From contig NZ_CP108455.1 of assembly GCF_036241575.1 (NCBI RefSeq), positions 1,260,501 through 1,324,500 on the forward strand: 64,000 nt of DNA. The letters run 5' to 3'. The position numbers were made by a program, and so were the translations under genes. The notes beneath the pieces were generated by a model. That model worked only from the letters and a program-made list of their open reading frames with translations, was not told the DNA's origin and did not search any database. Positions 44,482 to 54,646 of this stretch are shown here, in pieces (within the stretch, counting starts at the first letter, position 1; every line of letters starts with the position of its first letter). Source of the stretch: Streptomyces sp. NBC_01267 (GTDB taxonomy: Bacteria; Actinomycetota; Actinomycetes; Streptomycetales; Streptomycetaceae).

Positions 44482-45843
44482 TCACATTCCGGCGATGAGC
44501 TTCTCCACCCGGTCGTCGACGGACCGGAAGGGGTCCTTGCACAGCACGGTGCGCTGCGCCTGGTCGTTGAGCTTGAGATGCACCCAGTCGACGGTGAAGT
44601 CCCGGCGCTGCTCCTGGGCCCGGCGGATGAAGTCCCCGCGCAGCCGCGCCCTGGTGGTCTGCGGGGGCACGGACTTGCCCTCGAAGATCTTCAGGTCGTC
44701 GCAGATACGGGCGGCCTGTCCGCGCTTCTCCAGCAGGTAGTAGAGCCCGCGGCGCCGGTGGATGTCGTGGTAGGCGAGGTCTATCTGGGCGACCCGCGGG
44801 TTCGACATGGTCATGTTGTGCTTCGCCCGGTACCGCTCGATGAGTTTGTACTTCATCACCCAGTCGATCTCGGTGCCGATCCGGTCGAGGTCCTCGGCCT
44901 CGACCGCGTCGAGGGTGCGGCCCCAGAGCTCCAGGACCTGCGCCACCTGGCCGGTACGGATCCCGCGGCGGTCCACGAAGTCCACGGCCTTCTCGTAGTA
45001 CTCGCGCTGGACTTCGAGCGCCGAGGCCTCACGGCCACTGGCCAGACGCACCTTGCGCTGGCCGGTGATGTCGTGGCTGACCTCGCGGATGGCCCTGATC
45101 GGGTTCTCCAGGGTCAGATCGCGCATCACCGTGCCCGCTTCGATCATGCGCAGTACGAGGTCGGTGGCGCCGACCTTCAGCAGCATGGTCGTCTCGGACA
45201 TGTTCGAGTCGCCGACGATGACGTGCAGCCTGCGGTAGCGCTCGGCGTCCGCGTGCGGCTCGTCGCGGGTGTTGATGATCGGACGGGAGCGGGTGGTGGC
45301 CGAACTGACACCCTCCCAGATGTGCTCCGCCCGCTGGCTCACGCAGAAGACCGCTCCGCGCGGAGTCTGGAGCACCTTGCCCGCACCGCAGATCAATTGG
45401 CGGGTGACGAGGAAGGGAATGAGAATGTCCGCGAGCCGGGAGAACTCTCCGTGGCGGGCGACGAGGTAGTTCTCGTGGCAGCCGTAGGAGTTTCCTGCCG
45501 AGTCGGTGTTGTTCTTGAAGAGATAGACGTCGCCCGCGATTCCCTCCTCGTGCAGGCGGCGTTCGGCGTCGACGAGCAGGCCTTCGAGAATGCGCTCGCC
45601 TGCCTTGTCGTGGGTGACCAGCTCAGCCACGTTGTCGCACTCGGGAGTTGCGTATTCCGGATGCGATCCCACGTCGAGGTAGAGGCGGGCGCCGTTCCGC
45701 AGAAAGACATTGCTGCTGCGGCCCCATGACACAACACGGCGGAAGAGGTAGCGCGCCACTTCGTCAGGTGACAGTCGGCGCTGTCCCCTGAATGTGCACG
45801 TGACGCCGTACTCGTTCTCCAGCCCGAAAATGCGGCGGTCCAT
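44482..45843 (-). CDS. pafA: Pup--protein ligase PafA
   Basis: This 453-residue glutamine-synthetase-fold enzyme attaches the C-terminal Glu of Pup to substrate lysines with ATP. Hallmarks are [16 protein letters not shown] at the N-terminus, the nucleotide/metal site [39 protein letters not shown] and the [12 protein letters not shown]-terminal region. It lacks the Dop loop, which separates it from the paralogue dop in this window. It begins only 9 nt after the MFS transporter stop, so at least part of its transcription may come from that gene's promoter. Confidence 0.96.
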   Translation of the reverse strand: MDRRIFGLENEYGVTCTFRGQRRLSPDEVARYLFRRVVSWGRSSNVFLRNGARLYLDVGSHPEYATPECDNVAELVTHDKAGERILEGLLVDAERRLHEEGIAGDVYLFKNNTDSAGNSYGCHENYLVARHGEFSRLADILIPFLVTRQLICGAGKVLQTPRGAVFCVSQRAEHIWEGVSSATTRSRPIINTRDEPHADAERYRRLHVIVGDSNMSETTMLLKVGATDLVLRMIEAGTVMRDLTLENPIRAIREVSHDITGQRKVRLASGREASALEVQREYYEKAVDFVDRRGIRTGQVAQVLELWGRTLDAVEAEDLDRIGTEIDWVMKYKLIERYRAKHNMTMSNPRVAQIDLAYHDIHRRRGLYYLLEKRGQAARICDDLKIFEGKSVPPQTTRARLRGDFIRRAQEQRRDFTVDWVHLKLNDQAQRTVLCKDPFRSVDDRVEKLIAGM

Positions 45844-45852
45844 GACTGAACA

Positions 45853-47109
45853 TTACGCCTGATGGCCTGTCCTGAAACCGGGTTCGACGGCCCCGTTTCG
45901 ATCATTTTCGGAAGCAGCCACGGCGGAGCCCGGACCGCCGGGAACTGCGAGGACCCGCTGCGTGAGGAGCAGGACGAGCAGAGCGGCGATCCCTCCGGCG
46001 CCCGCCGCCGCGAACCCTGCGGCCACGCCGCTCTCCACGGCCGGTCCGGCAACGGCCGTTCCCAGCGCGGCGCCGACGCCGAACGTGGTCACCAGCCAGG
46101 AGAACGCCTCGGTCACGGTGCCGCGCGGGGCGTGCCGGTCGACGACGATGAACGCGCAGGCGATGGCGGGCGCCAGGGAGACTCCGGCCACCGTCATCAG
46201 GACGGCCATCGCGGTCACCCCGGGCACCAGCATCAGCGGCAGATACCCGAGCGCCAGGCAGCCCACGATGACCCGCAGCCGTTTCTCCGCCGTACCGGGC
46301 CACTGGCGCGCGCCGTACAGCAGCCCGCCGACGAGTGCGCCGAGACCGATCGCGGCCATCAGCACGCCGTACGTCGCGTCACCGCCGTGCGCGTCGGCGT
46401 AGGCGACCGCGGCCACCGTGATCGAGCCCAGAGCCAGACCGACGAAGAAGAAGGCGCCGAGCAGTGCGAGCAGTCCGCGTGAGCGGAGGGCGCCCAGCCA
46501 GTGGGCCTCGCGGGGCGCGGAGCGCCAGGTACGGGAGGGCTCGGACACGACGACCGAGAGCGCCCCCAGTGCGCCGAGAGCGTTGACCGCGATCAGAGCG
46601 GTCGCCTCGGACCACAGCGACACCGCCAGGGTGATCAGCAGCGGGCCGACGGTGAACATCACCTCCTGGGCCACGGCGTCCATCGCGTAGGCGGCGTGCA
46701 CCCGGTCCTCGCCCTTCAGGACGCTGGGCCACAGGGCGCGCAGGCCGCCCTCCAGGGGTGGCGTGAACAGGCCCGCGATCAGCATCGCGACGACGGCCGG
46801 CGGGAGGGGATCGGTGCCGACGAGGGCGAAGAGCACCATCCCGAGCGCGGAGACGACCGCGGACGGGAGCAGCACGCGCGGCTGCCCGTACAGGTCGACG
46901 GCCCGGCCCAGCAGCGGCTGGCCGACCGCGGTGGCCAGCCCGTAGACGGCGGAGAGCGCGCCGGCGAGCGAGTAGCTGCCGCCTTCCGCGCGGACGAAGA
47001 GCACCACGGCGATGGCGGCTGTCGCGTTCGGCAGCCGCCCGACGAGCGTTCCGGTGAGCAGGCGCGTCACGTGTCTGGTGCCGAAGAGTTCCGCGTAGCC
47101 CGCGGCCAT
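45853..47109 (-). CDS. MFS transporter
   Basis: This 418-residue membrane protein has about 12 helices and an MFS-type first half with TGTLVGRLPNATAAIAVVLFV and GRAVDLYGQPR between helices 2 and 3. The substrate is unknown; the layout fits a small drug or sugar exporter. The ATG at 47109 has AAGGGG upstream. It is divergent from a LacI-type regulator, with a palindromic operator between them, and runs into pafA with a 9-nt gap. Confidence 0.85.
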   Translation of the reverse strand: MAAGYAELFGTRHVTRLLTGTLVGRLPNATAAIAVVLFVRAEGGSYSLAGALSAVYGLATAVGQPLLGRAVDLYGQPRVLLPSAVVSALGMVLFALVGTDPLPPAVVAMLIAGLFTPPLEGGLRALWPSVLKGEDRVHAAYAMDAVAQEVMFTVGPLLITLAVSLWSEATALIAVNALGALGALSVVVSEPSRTWRSAPREAHWLGALRSRGLLALLGAFFFVGLALGSITVAAVAYADAHGGDATYGVLMAAIGLGALVGGLLYGARQWPGTAEKRLRVIVGCLALGYLPLMLVPGVTAMAVLMTVAGVSLAPAIACAFIVVDRHAPRGTVTEAFSWLVTTFGVGAALGTAVAGPAVESGVAAGFAAAGAGGIAALLVLLLTQRVLAVPGGPGSAVAASENDRNGAVEPGFRTGHQA

Positions 47110-47166
47110 GATCCGCCCCTTGTCTTCCGGCCGGCATCCGGTGGTCCCCGGTACCGCTGGAGTGTT

Positions 47167-47190
47167 ACGTATAACGTCCGGGTTATACGT
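47167..47190. promoter_or_regulatory. Palindromic operator between LacI regulator and MFS genes
   Basis: ACGTATAAC and GTTATACGT form a perfect 9-bp inverted repeat with a 6-nt G/C centre. AT-rich arms like these are rare here and include TATAC-type -10 sequences on both strands. This is the expected place for LacI-type repression of both divergent genes. Confidence 0.75.
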
Positions 47191-47195
47191 ACCAT

Positions 47196-48317
47196 GTGCG
47201 CAGACCGCGGGTCCAGACGGCCGCAGCAGGAACCGGCCGCACCCCGGCCCGAGTGGAGGTCCCAGTGGAGGTCCCGGCGGAAGTCCCGGCGGACGCCCGA
47301 GCGACGGGCGGGGAACCGGTGGTTCCGGCCCGCCCGACCAGTCGTGACGTGGCTCGCGCGGCCGGTGTCTCGCAGGCCACGGTCTCGCTGGTGCTCGGCG
47401 GCAAATGGCGTGGCCGGGTCTCCGAACGCACTGCGGGCGTGGTGCGCGAAGCGGCCGGACAGCTGGGGTACCGCCCCAATCTCGCAGCCCGCAATCTCCG
47501 GCTGGGCAGTACCCGCACCGCACTGCTGGTCGTCCCCGCGCTGACCACCGAATTCTTCGCCCGCGTCTACACGGGCGCGCAGGCCACCGCCGCCGAACAC
47601 GGTTTCGGTGTGGTGCTGTACCCGTCACCCGACGGAGTGGGGCCGGCAAGGGATCCCTTCGCCTCGGCGCGGACCGCGCTGGACGGGGTCATCGCCTCCT
47701 CCATGGCCGTCGGCGCACTGGCCGCCATCCAGGGATCCGATCTGCCCCTGGTGATGCTGGACAGCGATCCGGCCCAGGAGGGCGCATCCGCGCATGTGAA
47801 CCTGGCCATCGGCGACGGCATGCGACAGGTGACGGACCATCTGCTCGCCCTCGGCCACCGCAGGTTCGTCCACCTCGCACCGGCGATCGACTCCTGGACC
47901 TTCGACGTGCGTGCGGACGCGCTGCGGACCGCCCTGCGCGGTACCGAGGTCCGCGGCGTCACCGCCCCGTTGAACGTGGATGCCGCACGGCAGGCCACCG
48001 AAGCGGCACTCACCTGCGCCGGCCCCCGGCCGACCGCCGTGATCTGCGACGACGACATCCTGGCCGCGGGTGCCTGCAAGGCGGCCCGGCGACTGGGGCT
48101 GCGGATTCCCGAGGATCTGTCCGTGACCGGCTTCGACGACCTGGCGCTGGCGACCGCCGTCGAGCCGGAACTCACCACTGTGGCGCTCCCCGCCGAACAG
48201 ATCGGCCGGCGCGGCATGACGGCGCTCCTCGCCGTGCTGGACGGCCGCCGGTACGAGAGCGACGACCTGCCGGTGAAGCTGCTCGTCCGCGGATCGACCG
48301 CGCGGGCGGCGGAATGA
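47196..48317 (+). CDS. LacI-family transcriptional regulator
   Basis: This protein has up to 373 residues, with a LacI HTH at about 48-70 (TSRDVARAAGVSQATVSLVL) and a hinge helix. The sugar-binding-type core contains TRTALLVVPALTTEFFARV, AVICDDDILAAGACKAARRLGLRIPEDLSVTGFDD and the final dimer region. The first GTG at 47196 leaves 47 residues before the HTH. The GTG at 47265 has GGAGG 5 nt upstream and gives a more usual N-terminus, so the start is open. It likely represses itself and the MFS transporter through the palindrome. Confidence 0.88.
   Translation: MRRPRVQTAAAGTGRTPARVEVPVEVPAEVPADARATGGEPVVPARPTSRDVARAAGVSQATVSLVLGGKWRGRVSERTAGVVREAAGQLGYRPNLAARNLRLGSTRTALLVVPALTTEFFARVYTGAQATAAEHGFGVVLYPSPDGVGPARDPFASARTALDGVIASSMAVGALAAIQGSDLPLVMLDSDPAQEGASAHVNLAIGDGMRQVTDHLLALGHRRFVHLAPAIDSWTFDVRADALRTALRGTEVRGVTAPLNVDAARQATEAALTCAGPRPTAVICDDDILAAGACKAARRLGLRIPEDLSVTGFDDLALATAVEPELTTVALPAEQIGRRGMTALLAVLDGRRYESDDLPVKLLVRGSTARAAE
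47253..47300. repeat. 12-bp tandem repeat inside the LacI gene 5' end
   Basis: Four degenerate units of GTGGAGGTCCCR encode Val-Glu-Val-Pro-type repeats before the HTH. Each of the first two contains a GTG and a GGAGG, so the repeat creates more than one possible start with a Shine-Dalgarno site. Confidence 0.55.
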
Positions 48318-48367
48318 GGACGGCGTCCCGCCAGGTACCGGAGTCCGCGGCCACCGGCCCGTAACGG

Positions 48368-48405
48368 CGAGTGCCCCGGACCGCCACTGCGGTCCGGGGC
48401 ACTCG
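48368..48405. terminator. Bidirectional terminator between the LacI gene and prcA
   Basis: Perfect 17-bp stem (48368-48384 with 48389-48405) and a 4-nt loop, between convergent stops. Confidence 0.85.
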
Positions 48406-48431
48406 TCCGGGCACGGACGGAGTCTGCTGGG

Positions 48432-49184
48432 CTACTCGTCCTCGTCCTCGTCGGACGGCGCGTCCGTCTTCGCCGTCGCAGCGTCGTCCGCGGCGAGCAG
48501 CCTGGAGAGCTGACGGCCGACGACGCGCTTGAACTTCCGCTTCTGCGGCCGTGTGCGGTCCAGGACGGCCACTTCGAGACGCTCGGCGGGAATCTCCCGC
48601 TCGCTTCCGTTGGTGTCCCTGGAAAGGGCCTGGACCGCCAGTTTCAGCGCCTCGGCGAGGGTCATCCCCTCGCGGTGCCGCTGATCGAGGAAGGTACTGA
48701 TCGTCTCGGCATTACCGCCGACCGCGACCGAACCGTGCTCGTCCACGATCGATCCGTCGTGCGGCAGCCGGTAGATCTGGTCCCCGTCCGGCTCGGCACC
48801 GACCTCGGCGACGACCAGCTCCACCTCGTACGGCTTCTCGGCCGCGCTGGAGAAGATCGTGCCCAGCGTCTGCGCGTAGACGTTCGCCAGGCCACGGGCC
48901 GTCACATCGTCGCGGTCGTAGGTGTATCCACGCAGATCCGCGTAGCGCACCCCGCCGATCCGCAGGTTCTCGTACTCGTTGTACTTACCGGCGGCGGCGA
49001 AGCCGATCCGGTCGTAGATCTCGCTGAACTTGTGCAGCGCACGGGACGGGTTCTCGCCGACGAACACGATGCCGTCGGCGTACTGCAGCACAACCAGGCT
49101 GCGACCACGGGCGATGCCCTTCCGGGCGTATTCCGCCCGGTCGGCCATGGCCTGCTGGGGTGAGACATAGAACGGCGTCGACAC
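48432..49184 (-). CDS. prcA: Proteasome subunit alpha
   Basis: This 250-residue protein forms the outer rings and gate of the 20S proteasome. It has the actinobacterial N-terminus [27 protein letters not shown], the proteasome-fold [22 protein letters not shown] and an acidic C-terminal tail (SDEDEDE). The GTG at 49184 lies 46 nt after the prcB stop, consistent with co-expression. Confidence 0.96.
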   Translation of the reverse strand: MSTPFYVSPQQAMADRAEYARKGIARGRSLVVLQYADGIVFVGENPSRALHKFSEIYDRIGFAAAGKYNEYENLRIGGVRYADLRGYTYDRDDVTARGLANVYAQTLGTIFSSAAEKPYEVELVVAEVGAEPDGDQIYRLPHDGSIVDEHGSVAVGGNAETISTFLDQRHREGMTLAEALKLAVQALSRDTNGSEREIPAERLEVAVLDRTRPQKRKFKRVVGRQLSRLLAADDAATAKTDAPSDEDEDE

Positions 49185-49230
49185 CGGCTATCCGTCCCTT
49201 TCTGTCAGTGACGAGTGCATCGGAAGGGCC

Positions 49231-50076
49231 TCAGAGCAGCTCGGCGCGCGGACCGTCGGGCTGTTCGAGACGCCGCTCCAGGATCGCGCGGGCGAGCTCG
49301 GACCCCTCCGCCTCGGTCAGCCTGCGACAGCCCTCGTCGGTGATGACCGTGACGATCGGGTAGATACGGCGGGCCACGTCGGGCCCCCCGGTCGCCGAGT
49401 CGTCGTCGGCCGCGTCGTACAGGGCCTGTACGACCAGGGTGGTGGCCTGCTGCTCCGTCAGGTCGTCGCGGTAGAGCTTCTTCATCGAGCCGCGCGCGAA
49501 GATCGAACCGGAGCCGGTGGAGGCGTAGCCGTGCTCCTCCGAGCGCCCGCCCGTGACGTCGTACGAGAAGATCCGGCCCTTCTCGCGGTCGACGTCGTAA
49601 CCGGCGAACAGCGGGACCACGGCGAGGCCCTGCATGGCCATGGAGAGATTGCCGCGGATCATCGTGGAGAGCCGGTTCGCCTTGCCCTCCAGCGAGAGGG
49701 TGGTGCCCTCGACCTTCTCGAAGTGTTCCAGTTCCAGCTGGAAGAGCTTGACCATCTCGACGGCGAGACCGGCCGTGCCCGCGATCCCGACCGCCGAGTA
49801 CTCATCGGCCGGGAAGACCTTTTCGATGTCGCGCTGCGCGATCATGTTCCCCATGGTCGCGCGCCGGTCACCGGCGAGGACGACCCCGCCGGGAAAGGTC
49901 GCAGCGACGATGGTCGTCCCGTGCGGCGCCTCGATCGGCCCCTGGGTGGGCGGCAGCGGACGCCTGCCCGGCAGGATCTCCGGCGAGTGGTCGGACAGGA
50001 AGTCCATGAACGAAGAGGATCCCGGCGTCAGGAAGGCGGCCGGCAGACGCCCGGTGCTACGAGGGTTGGCTTCCAC
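49231..50076 (-). CDS. prcB: Proteasome subunit beta (proprotein)
   Basis: This 281-residue precursor forms the proteolytic inner rings. The propeptide of 53 residues ends at HG, and autocleavage exposes Thr54 in [21 protein letters not shown] as catalytic nucleophile. A conserved Asp and Lys follow, with the [17 protein letters not shown] signature. The GTG at 50076 has AAGGA upstream. The gap to pup (146 nt) contains a strong hairpin. Confidence 0.96.
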   Translation of the reverse strand: MEANPRSTGRLPAAFLTPGSSSFMDFLSDHSPEILPGRRPLPPTQGPIEAPHGTTIVAATFPGGVVLAGDRRATMGNMIAQRDIEKVFPADEYSAVGIAGTAGLAVEMVKLFQLELEHFEKVEGTTLSLEGKANRLSTMIRGNLSMAMQGLAVVPLFAGYDVDREKGRIFSYDVTGGRSEEHGYASTGSGSIFARGSMKKLYRDDLTEQQATTLVVQALYDAADDDSATGGPDVARRIYPIVTVITDEGCRRLTEAEGSELARAILERRLEQPDGPRAELL

Positions 50077-50173
50077 ACGTTTCCTTCCGGATAGGCGGCG
50101 GCCCCCCTTCTGGGGCCGGGCCGATCTTGCGACTGTGCACGGACCTTACCCGTGCCCGCACGGGTCATCCGCC

Positions 50174-50205
50174 CCGGTGCGGTCGGCTTCCGCCGACCGC
50201 ACCGG
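50174..50205 (-). terminator. Hairpin between pup and prcB
   Basis: Perfect 14-bp stem (50174-50187 with 50192-50205), 4-nt loop, 17 nt after the pup stop. It sits inside the dop-pup-prcBA array and would reduce read-through into prcBA. Confidence 0.65.
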
Positions 50206-50222
50206 CTCACGGACAACAGCCG

Positions 50223-50441
50223 TTACTCGCCGCCCTTTTGAACGAACGAGCGCACGAAGTCCTCGGCGTTGGCCTCCAGGACGTCGTCGATCTCGTCCAG
50301 AACGTCGTCCACGTCGTCGGACAGCTTCTCCTGGCGCTCCTTGAGGTCCTCCGAGCCCTGCGCCTCGGGCGCCTGCTCCTCGGTCTCCTCGGTCGAGCGC
50401 GTCGCCTTCTGCTGTCCGCCGCCGGTGTCCTTGGTCGCCAT
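50223..50441 (-). CDS. pup: Prokaryotic ubiquitin-like protein Pup (ends Gly-Gly-Glu)
   Basis: This 72-residue, largely disordered modifier tags proteins for the proteasome. It begins MATKDTGGGQQKATRSTEE. Its coiled-coil-forming segment SEDLKERQEKLSDDVDDVL binds the ARC N-terminal coiled coils, and it ends FVRSFVQKGGE. The last codon is GAG, then TAA, so the C-terminus is already Glu and needs no deamidation before ligation by PafA. It lies between dop and prcB. Confidence 0.96.
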   Translation of the reverse strand: MATKDTGGGQQKATRSTEETEEQAPEAQGSEDLKERQEKLSDDVDDVLDEIDDVLEANAEDFVRSFVQKGGE

Positions 50442-50575
50442 CTACCTCACCCCGCTCGGTTCGATGTACTGGTTCAGGCCCTCTTGATCAGACCCTACAA
50501 GCGGGGTCCGACATCGGCCCCGTACTTTCCACAACGTCCGGGGCCTACCCCGATGATTCCCCAGTGCGGGCCCTT

Positions 50576-52087
50576 TCAGCCTCCGGAGAGCACCCGGACC
50601 AGGTCTTCTGCCGTACGACAGCGGTCCAGCAGCTCCTTGACGTGGTTACGGGTCCCCCGCAGGGGTTCCAGGGTGGGCACCCGTTGCAGAGAGTCATGAC
50701 CCGGCAGATCGAAGATGACCGAGTCCCAGGAGGCGGCGGCCACGTCGTCGGCGTACTGCTCCAGACAGCGACCGCGGAAATACGCTCTGGTGTCCTCGGG
50801 CGGGCTCGTCCGGGCCCGTGCGACGGCCGGCTCGTCCAGGAGCCGTTTCATCTTCCCGCGGGCCACCAGACGGTTGTACAGCCCCTTCTCGGGCCGTACG
50901 TCCGCGTACTGGAGGTCCACCAGGTGGAGCCTGGCCGCGTCCCAGTCGACACCGTCCCGGCGGCGGTAGCCCTCCAGGATCTCCCGCTTGGTGATCCAGT
51001 CGAGCTCCCCGGAGAGGCTCATGGGGTTGTTCTCCAGCCGGTTCAGCACGTCCTCCCACCGGCCGAGGACGTCCTTGGTCTGCTCGTCGGCGTCCACGCC
51101 GTAGCGCTCCTCGACGTACTTCCGCGCCAGCTCGAAATACTCCATCTGGAGCTGTACCGCGGTGAGGGTGCGCCCGCTGCGCAGCGTGATGAGCTGCCGC
51201 AGGGTCGGATCGTGCGAGACCTGGTGCAGGGTGCGCACCGGCTGGTCGACCGCGAGGTCGACATTGATGAAGCCGTCCTCGATCATCGCGAGCACCAGGG
51301 ACGTCGTCCCCAGTTTGAGATACGTCGAGATCTCCGCGAGGTTGGCGTCACCGATGATCACATGGAGCCTGCGGTACTTCTCGGCGTCCGAGTGCGGCTC
51401 GTCACGGGTGTTGATGATGGGCCGCTTGAGCGTGGTCTCCAGGCCGACCTCGACCTCGAAGTAGTCCGCGCGCTGGCTGATCTGGAAGCCGTGCTCACGG
51501 CCGTCCTGGCCGATTCCGACCCGTCCCGCGCCGGTCACCACCTGACGGGAGACGAAGAACGGTGTCAGATGGCGCACGATGTCCGAGAAGGGGGTCTCCC
51601 TCTTCATCAGGTAGTTCTCGTGCGTGCCGTACGAGGCGCCCTTGTTGTCGGTGTTGTTCTTGTACAGATGGATCGGCTGCGCACCGGGTACCTCGCCCGC
51701 GCGTTCCGCGGCCTCCGCCATGACGCGCTCGCCGGCCTTGTCCCAGAGCACGGCGTCGAGCGGGTTGGTGATCTCGGGCGAGCTGTACTCGGGGTGCGCG
51801 TGGTCGACGTAGAGCCGGGCGCCGTTGGTGAGGATGACATTGGCCAGGCCGATGTCCTCGTCCGTCAGCTGGCTGCTGTCCGCGGTCTCCCGGGCGAGGT
51901 CGAACCCTCGCGCGTCCCGCAGCGGATTCTCCTCCTCGAAGTCCCAGCGGGCGCGGCGCGCCCGGTGCATCGCCGCCGCGTAGGCGTTGACGATCTGGGA
52001 CGAGGTGAGCATGGCATTGGCGTTCGGGTGACCCGGGACGGAGATGCCGTACTCCGTCTCGATGCCCATTACTCGCCGTACGGTCAT
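50576..52087 (-). CDS. dop: Depupylase/Pup deamidase Dop
   Basis: This 503-residue paralogue of PafA hydrolyses the Pup-lysine isopeptide bond. [21 protein letters not shown] starts the protein. The Dop-specific insert (about 40-75, [18 protein letters not shown]) is present, as are [17 protein letters not shown] and [21 protein letters not shown]. With Pup ending in Glu, its main role here should be depupylation rather than deamidation. It is followed by pup after 134 nt. Confidence 0.95.
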   Translation of the reverse strand: MTVRRVMGIETEYGISVPGHPNANAMLTSSQIVNAYAAAMHRARRARWDFEEENPLRDARGFDLARETADSSQLTDEDIGLANVILTNGARLYVDHAHPEYSSPEITNPLDAVLWDKAGERVMAEAAERAGEVPGAQPIHLYKNNTDNKGASYGTHENYLMKRETPFSDIVRHLTPFFVSRQVVTGAGRVGIGQDGREHGFQISQRADYFEVEVGLETTLKRPIINTRDEPHSDAEKYRRLHVIIGDANLAEISTYLKLGTTSLVLAMIEDGFINVDLAVDQPVRTLHQVSHDPTLRQLITLRSGRTLTAVQLQMEYFELARKYVEERYGVDADEQTKDVLGRWEDVLNRLENNPMSLSGELDWITKREILEGYRRRDGVDWDAARLHLVDLQYADVRPEKGLYNRLVARGKMKRLLDEPAVARARTSPPEDTRAYFRGRCLEQYADDVAAASWDSVIFDLPGHDSLQRVPTLEPLRGTRNHVKELLDRCRTAEDLVRVLSGG

Positions 52088-52277
52088 GCGGCCCTCCTTG
52101 CCCGGCAGCGCCCCTTGCGGGGACGTCGCTCAAGTACCGCTGGTTCTCCGGTGCGTGCGCGGTCACCCCTCCCCGCGCTGCGCGACCCGGTGGTACCGAA
52201 GACCTTAGAACGCCGTTGCGCCGGTGGGGAGATCATTACAGGCATTGCTGTTCCTGCGGCCGAAGGCCGGAAAACAC

Positions 52278-52315
52278 GGCGGCTGCGGGACCCGTCGAGG
52301 AGCCCCGCAGCCGCC
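52278..52315 (-). terminator. Terminator after arc
   Basis: 12-bp stem (52278-52289 with 52304-52315), 14-nt loop, followed by TTTT on the minus strand at 52274-52271, just after the arc stop. Confidence 0.7.
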
Positions 52316-52322
52316 CTGCCAT

Positions 52323-54089
52323 TTACAGGTACTGACCGGTGTTGGCCACCGTGTCGATGGAACGCCCGGTGTCCGCGCCCTGCTTTCCGGTGACGAGGGT
52401 GCGGATGAAGACGATCCGCTCGCCCTTCTTGCCGGAGATTCGGGCCCAGTCGTCCGGGTTGGTGGTGTTCGGCAGGTCCTCGTTCTCCTTGAACTCGTCC
52501 ACACACGCCTGGAGGAGATGGGAGACCCGGAGACCCTTCTGTCCCTGGTCCAGGAAGGCCTTGATGGCCATCTTCTTGGCCCGGTCGACGATGTTCTGGA
52601 TCATCGCGCCGGAGTTGAAGTCCTTGAAGTACAGAACTTCCTTGTCGCCGTTGGCGTACGTGACCTCGAGGAACCGGTTCTCCTCGGACTCCGTGTACAT
52701 CCGCTCCACGACGGACTGGATCATGCCGCTCACCGTGTCTTCCGGGTTCTCCCGGTGCTCGGCCAGATCGTCCGTGTGCAGCGGCAGCGAGGACCGCAGG
52801 TACTTGGCGAAGATGTCCTTCGCGGCCTCCGCGTCCGGACGCTCGATCTTGATCTTGACGTCGAGCCGGCCCGGCCGCAGGATCGCGGGGTCGATCATGT
52901 CCTCACGGTTGGAGGCACCGATGACGATGACGTTCTCCAGGCCCTCCACCCCGTCGATCTCGGCGAGGAGCTGCGGGACGATGGTGTTCTCCACGTCCGA
53001 GCTGACGCCTGACCCACGGGTGCGGAAGAGGGATTCCATCTCGTCGAAGAAGACGATGACGGGGGTACCCTCACTCGCCTTCTCCCGGGCGCGCTGGAAG
53101 ACCAGGCGGATGTGCCGCTCGGTCTCACCGACGTACTTGTTGAGGAGCTCGGGGCCCTTGATGTTGAGGAAGTAGCTCTTCCCCGCGGGCTGGCCGGTGA
53201 CCTCGGCCACCTTCTTGGCAAGGGAGTTGGCGACGGCCTTGGCAATGAGTGTCTTGCCGCAGCCGGGCGGGCCGTAGAGCAGGATGCCCTTCGGCGGCCG
53301 CAGCTCGTGTTCCTTGAACAGATCGGGGTGGAGGTAGGGCAGCTCGACCGCGTCGCGGATCAGCTCGATCTGGTCGCCCAGACCGCCGATCTTGTCGTAG
53401 TCGATGTCCGGGACCTCTTCGAGGACGAGCTCCTCGACCTCGCTCTTCGGCACCACTTCATAGACGTAACCGGACCTGGAGTCGAGCAGCAGGGCGTCGC
53501 CGGGGCGGATGGTGATGTCCAGCAGAGGCTCGGCGAGCCGCACCACCCGTTCCTCGTCGGTGTGCCCGACCACCAGGGCGCGCTCGCCGTCCTCAAGTAC
53601 TTCCTTGAGGGTGACGATGTCCCCGGCGCGCTCGAATTCCATGGCCTCGACCACGTTGAGCGCTTCGTTGAGCATGACTTCCTGGCCGCGCCTGAGCTCT
53701 TCGAGCTCGACGCTGGGACTGACATTCACCCGGAGCTTGCGGCCCCCGGTGAAGATGTCGCACGTCCCGTCCTCGTTGGACTGCAGAAAGACACCGAAGC
53801 CGGCCGGCGGCTGTGCGAGCCGGTCGACCTCCTCCTTGAGAGCCACGATCTGGTCGCGGGCCTCGCGGAGCGTATTGGCGAGCCGCTCGTTCTGCGCGGA
53901 CACGCCTGCCAGGTTGGTCTGCAGCTCGACGATCCGCTCTTCGAGATTCCTCGTGTGACGCGGAGAGTCGGCGAGCTTGCGGCGCAGGACGGCGATTTCC
54001 TGCTCGAGATAGGCAACCTGGCCGGCGGGGTCCTCAGACCCTCGCGCGGGCCGGATGCCGCGGTTGATGTCATCGTCGTGGGCTGCCAC
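52323..54089 (-). CDS. arc: Proteasome-associated AAA+ ATPase ARC (Mpa)
   Basis: This 588-residue hexameric unfoldase binds pupylated proteins and feeds them to the proteasome. An N-terminal coiled coil (about 20-80, [15 protein letters not shown] and onward) is followed by tandem OB folds (about 90-235). The AAA+ core has GPPGCGKTL (Walker A) and [12 protein letters not shown] (Walker B). The C-terminal GQYL is the proteasome-docking tail. The GTG at 54089 has AGGAGGTGAGG just upstream; the TTG at 54107 would lie within that site. Confidence 0.96.
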   Translation of the reverse strand: MAAHDDDINRGIRPARGSEDPAGQVAYLEQEIAVLRRKLADSPRHTRNLEERIVELQTNLAGVSAQNERLANTLREARDQIVALKEEVDRLAQPPAGFGVFLQSNEDGTCDIFTGGRKLRVNVSPSVELEELRRGQEVMLNEALNVVEAMEFERAGDIVTLKEVLEDGERALVVGHTDEERVVRLAEPLLDITIRPGDALLLDSRSGYVYEVVPKSEVEELVLEEVPDIDYDKIGGLGDQIELIRDAVELPYLHPDLFKEHELRPPKGILLYGPPGCGKTLIAKAVANSLAKKVAEVTGQPAGKSYFLNIKGPELLNKYVGETERHIRLVFQRAREKASEGTPVIVFFDEMESLFRTRGSGVSSDVENTIVPQLLAEIDGVEGLENVIVIGASNREDMIDPAILRPGRLDVKIKIERPDAEAAKDIFAKYLRSSLPLHTDDLAEHRENPEDTVSGMIQSVVERMYTESEENRFLEVTYANGDKEVLYFKDFNSGAMIQNIVDRAKKMAIKAFLDQGQKGLRVSHLLQACVDEFKENEDLPNTTNPDDWARISGKKGERIVFIRTLVTGKQGADTGRSIDTVANTGQYL

Positions 54090-54330
54090 GGTCCTCACCT
54101 CCTCCAAGGGGAGCTGGACGCTTCCTGACCCTACCTGGGCGGCTGGTGATTGAAACCCCTAGATCACAAAGACCGTCGGGGTGTGTCTGATCTTCACCCT
54201 TGCGTACTCCCTCACGCCTTGGGAATACCCACCCATCAACATCGGAAAGCGGCCGGTTGTATCGTCGAAGTGTTCAACACCCGTCAGGGCTGGCTTCAAT
54301 TGGTTCAACCGCGCAGGAACGGCAGGAGAA
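54090..54330. other. Divergent intergenic region between arc and ferredoxin genes
   Basis: 241 nt, less GC-rich than its surroundings, with short runs such as GTGTTCAACACC. Promoters for both genes must lie here, but no element pair was convincing. Confidence 0.5.
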
Positions 54331-54642
54331 ATGACCGTGCAGGACGAGGCTCCCACCGGTGACGCCGCAGAGGCGCTAGAGGTCTGGATCGACCAGGACC
54401 TCTGTACCGGCGACGGTATCTGCGCCCAGTACGCGCCCGAGGTCTTCGAGCTCGACATCGACGGACTGGCGTACGTGAAGAGCGCCGACGACGAGCTGCT
54501 GCAGGAGACCGGAGCCACAACGCCCGTGCCGCTGCCGCTCCTCCAGGACGTCGTGGACTCCGCCAAGGAGTGTCCGGGCGACTGCATTCATGTGCGCCGC
54601 GTTTCGGACAGCGTCGAGGTCTACGGCCCCGCTGCCGGGTGA
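54331..54642 (+). CDS. Ferredoxin, [3Fe-4S]/[4Fe-4S] type
   Basis: This 103-residue acidic electron carrier has cluster cysteines Cys25, Cys31 and Cys81 (DLCTGDGIC, ECPGDC). Asp28 stands in place of the second cysteine of a four-Cys motif, typical of 3Fe-4S or Asp-ligated ferredoxins; Cys85 is an additional cysteine. The ATG at 54331 has AGGAG upstream. No P450 gene is adjacent; its electron acceptor is unknown. It is divergent from arc. Confidence 0.9.
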   Translation: MTVQDEAPTGDAAEALEVWIDQDLCTGDGICAQYAPEVFELDIDGLAYVKSADDELLQETGATTPVPLPLLQDVVDSAKECPGDCIHVRRVSDSVEVYGPAAG

Positions 54643-54646
54643 CGCG

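Noticed and set aside
51645..51670. TTGTCGGTG-like sequence resembling a PafBC-dependent damage promoter
   Set aside because: It lies inside dop in antisense orientation and the -10 does not fit the expected spacing. Similar TTGTCGGTG strings recur by chance in several coding regions of the window.
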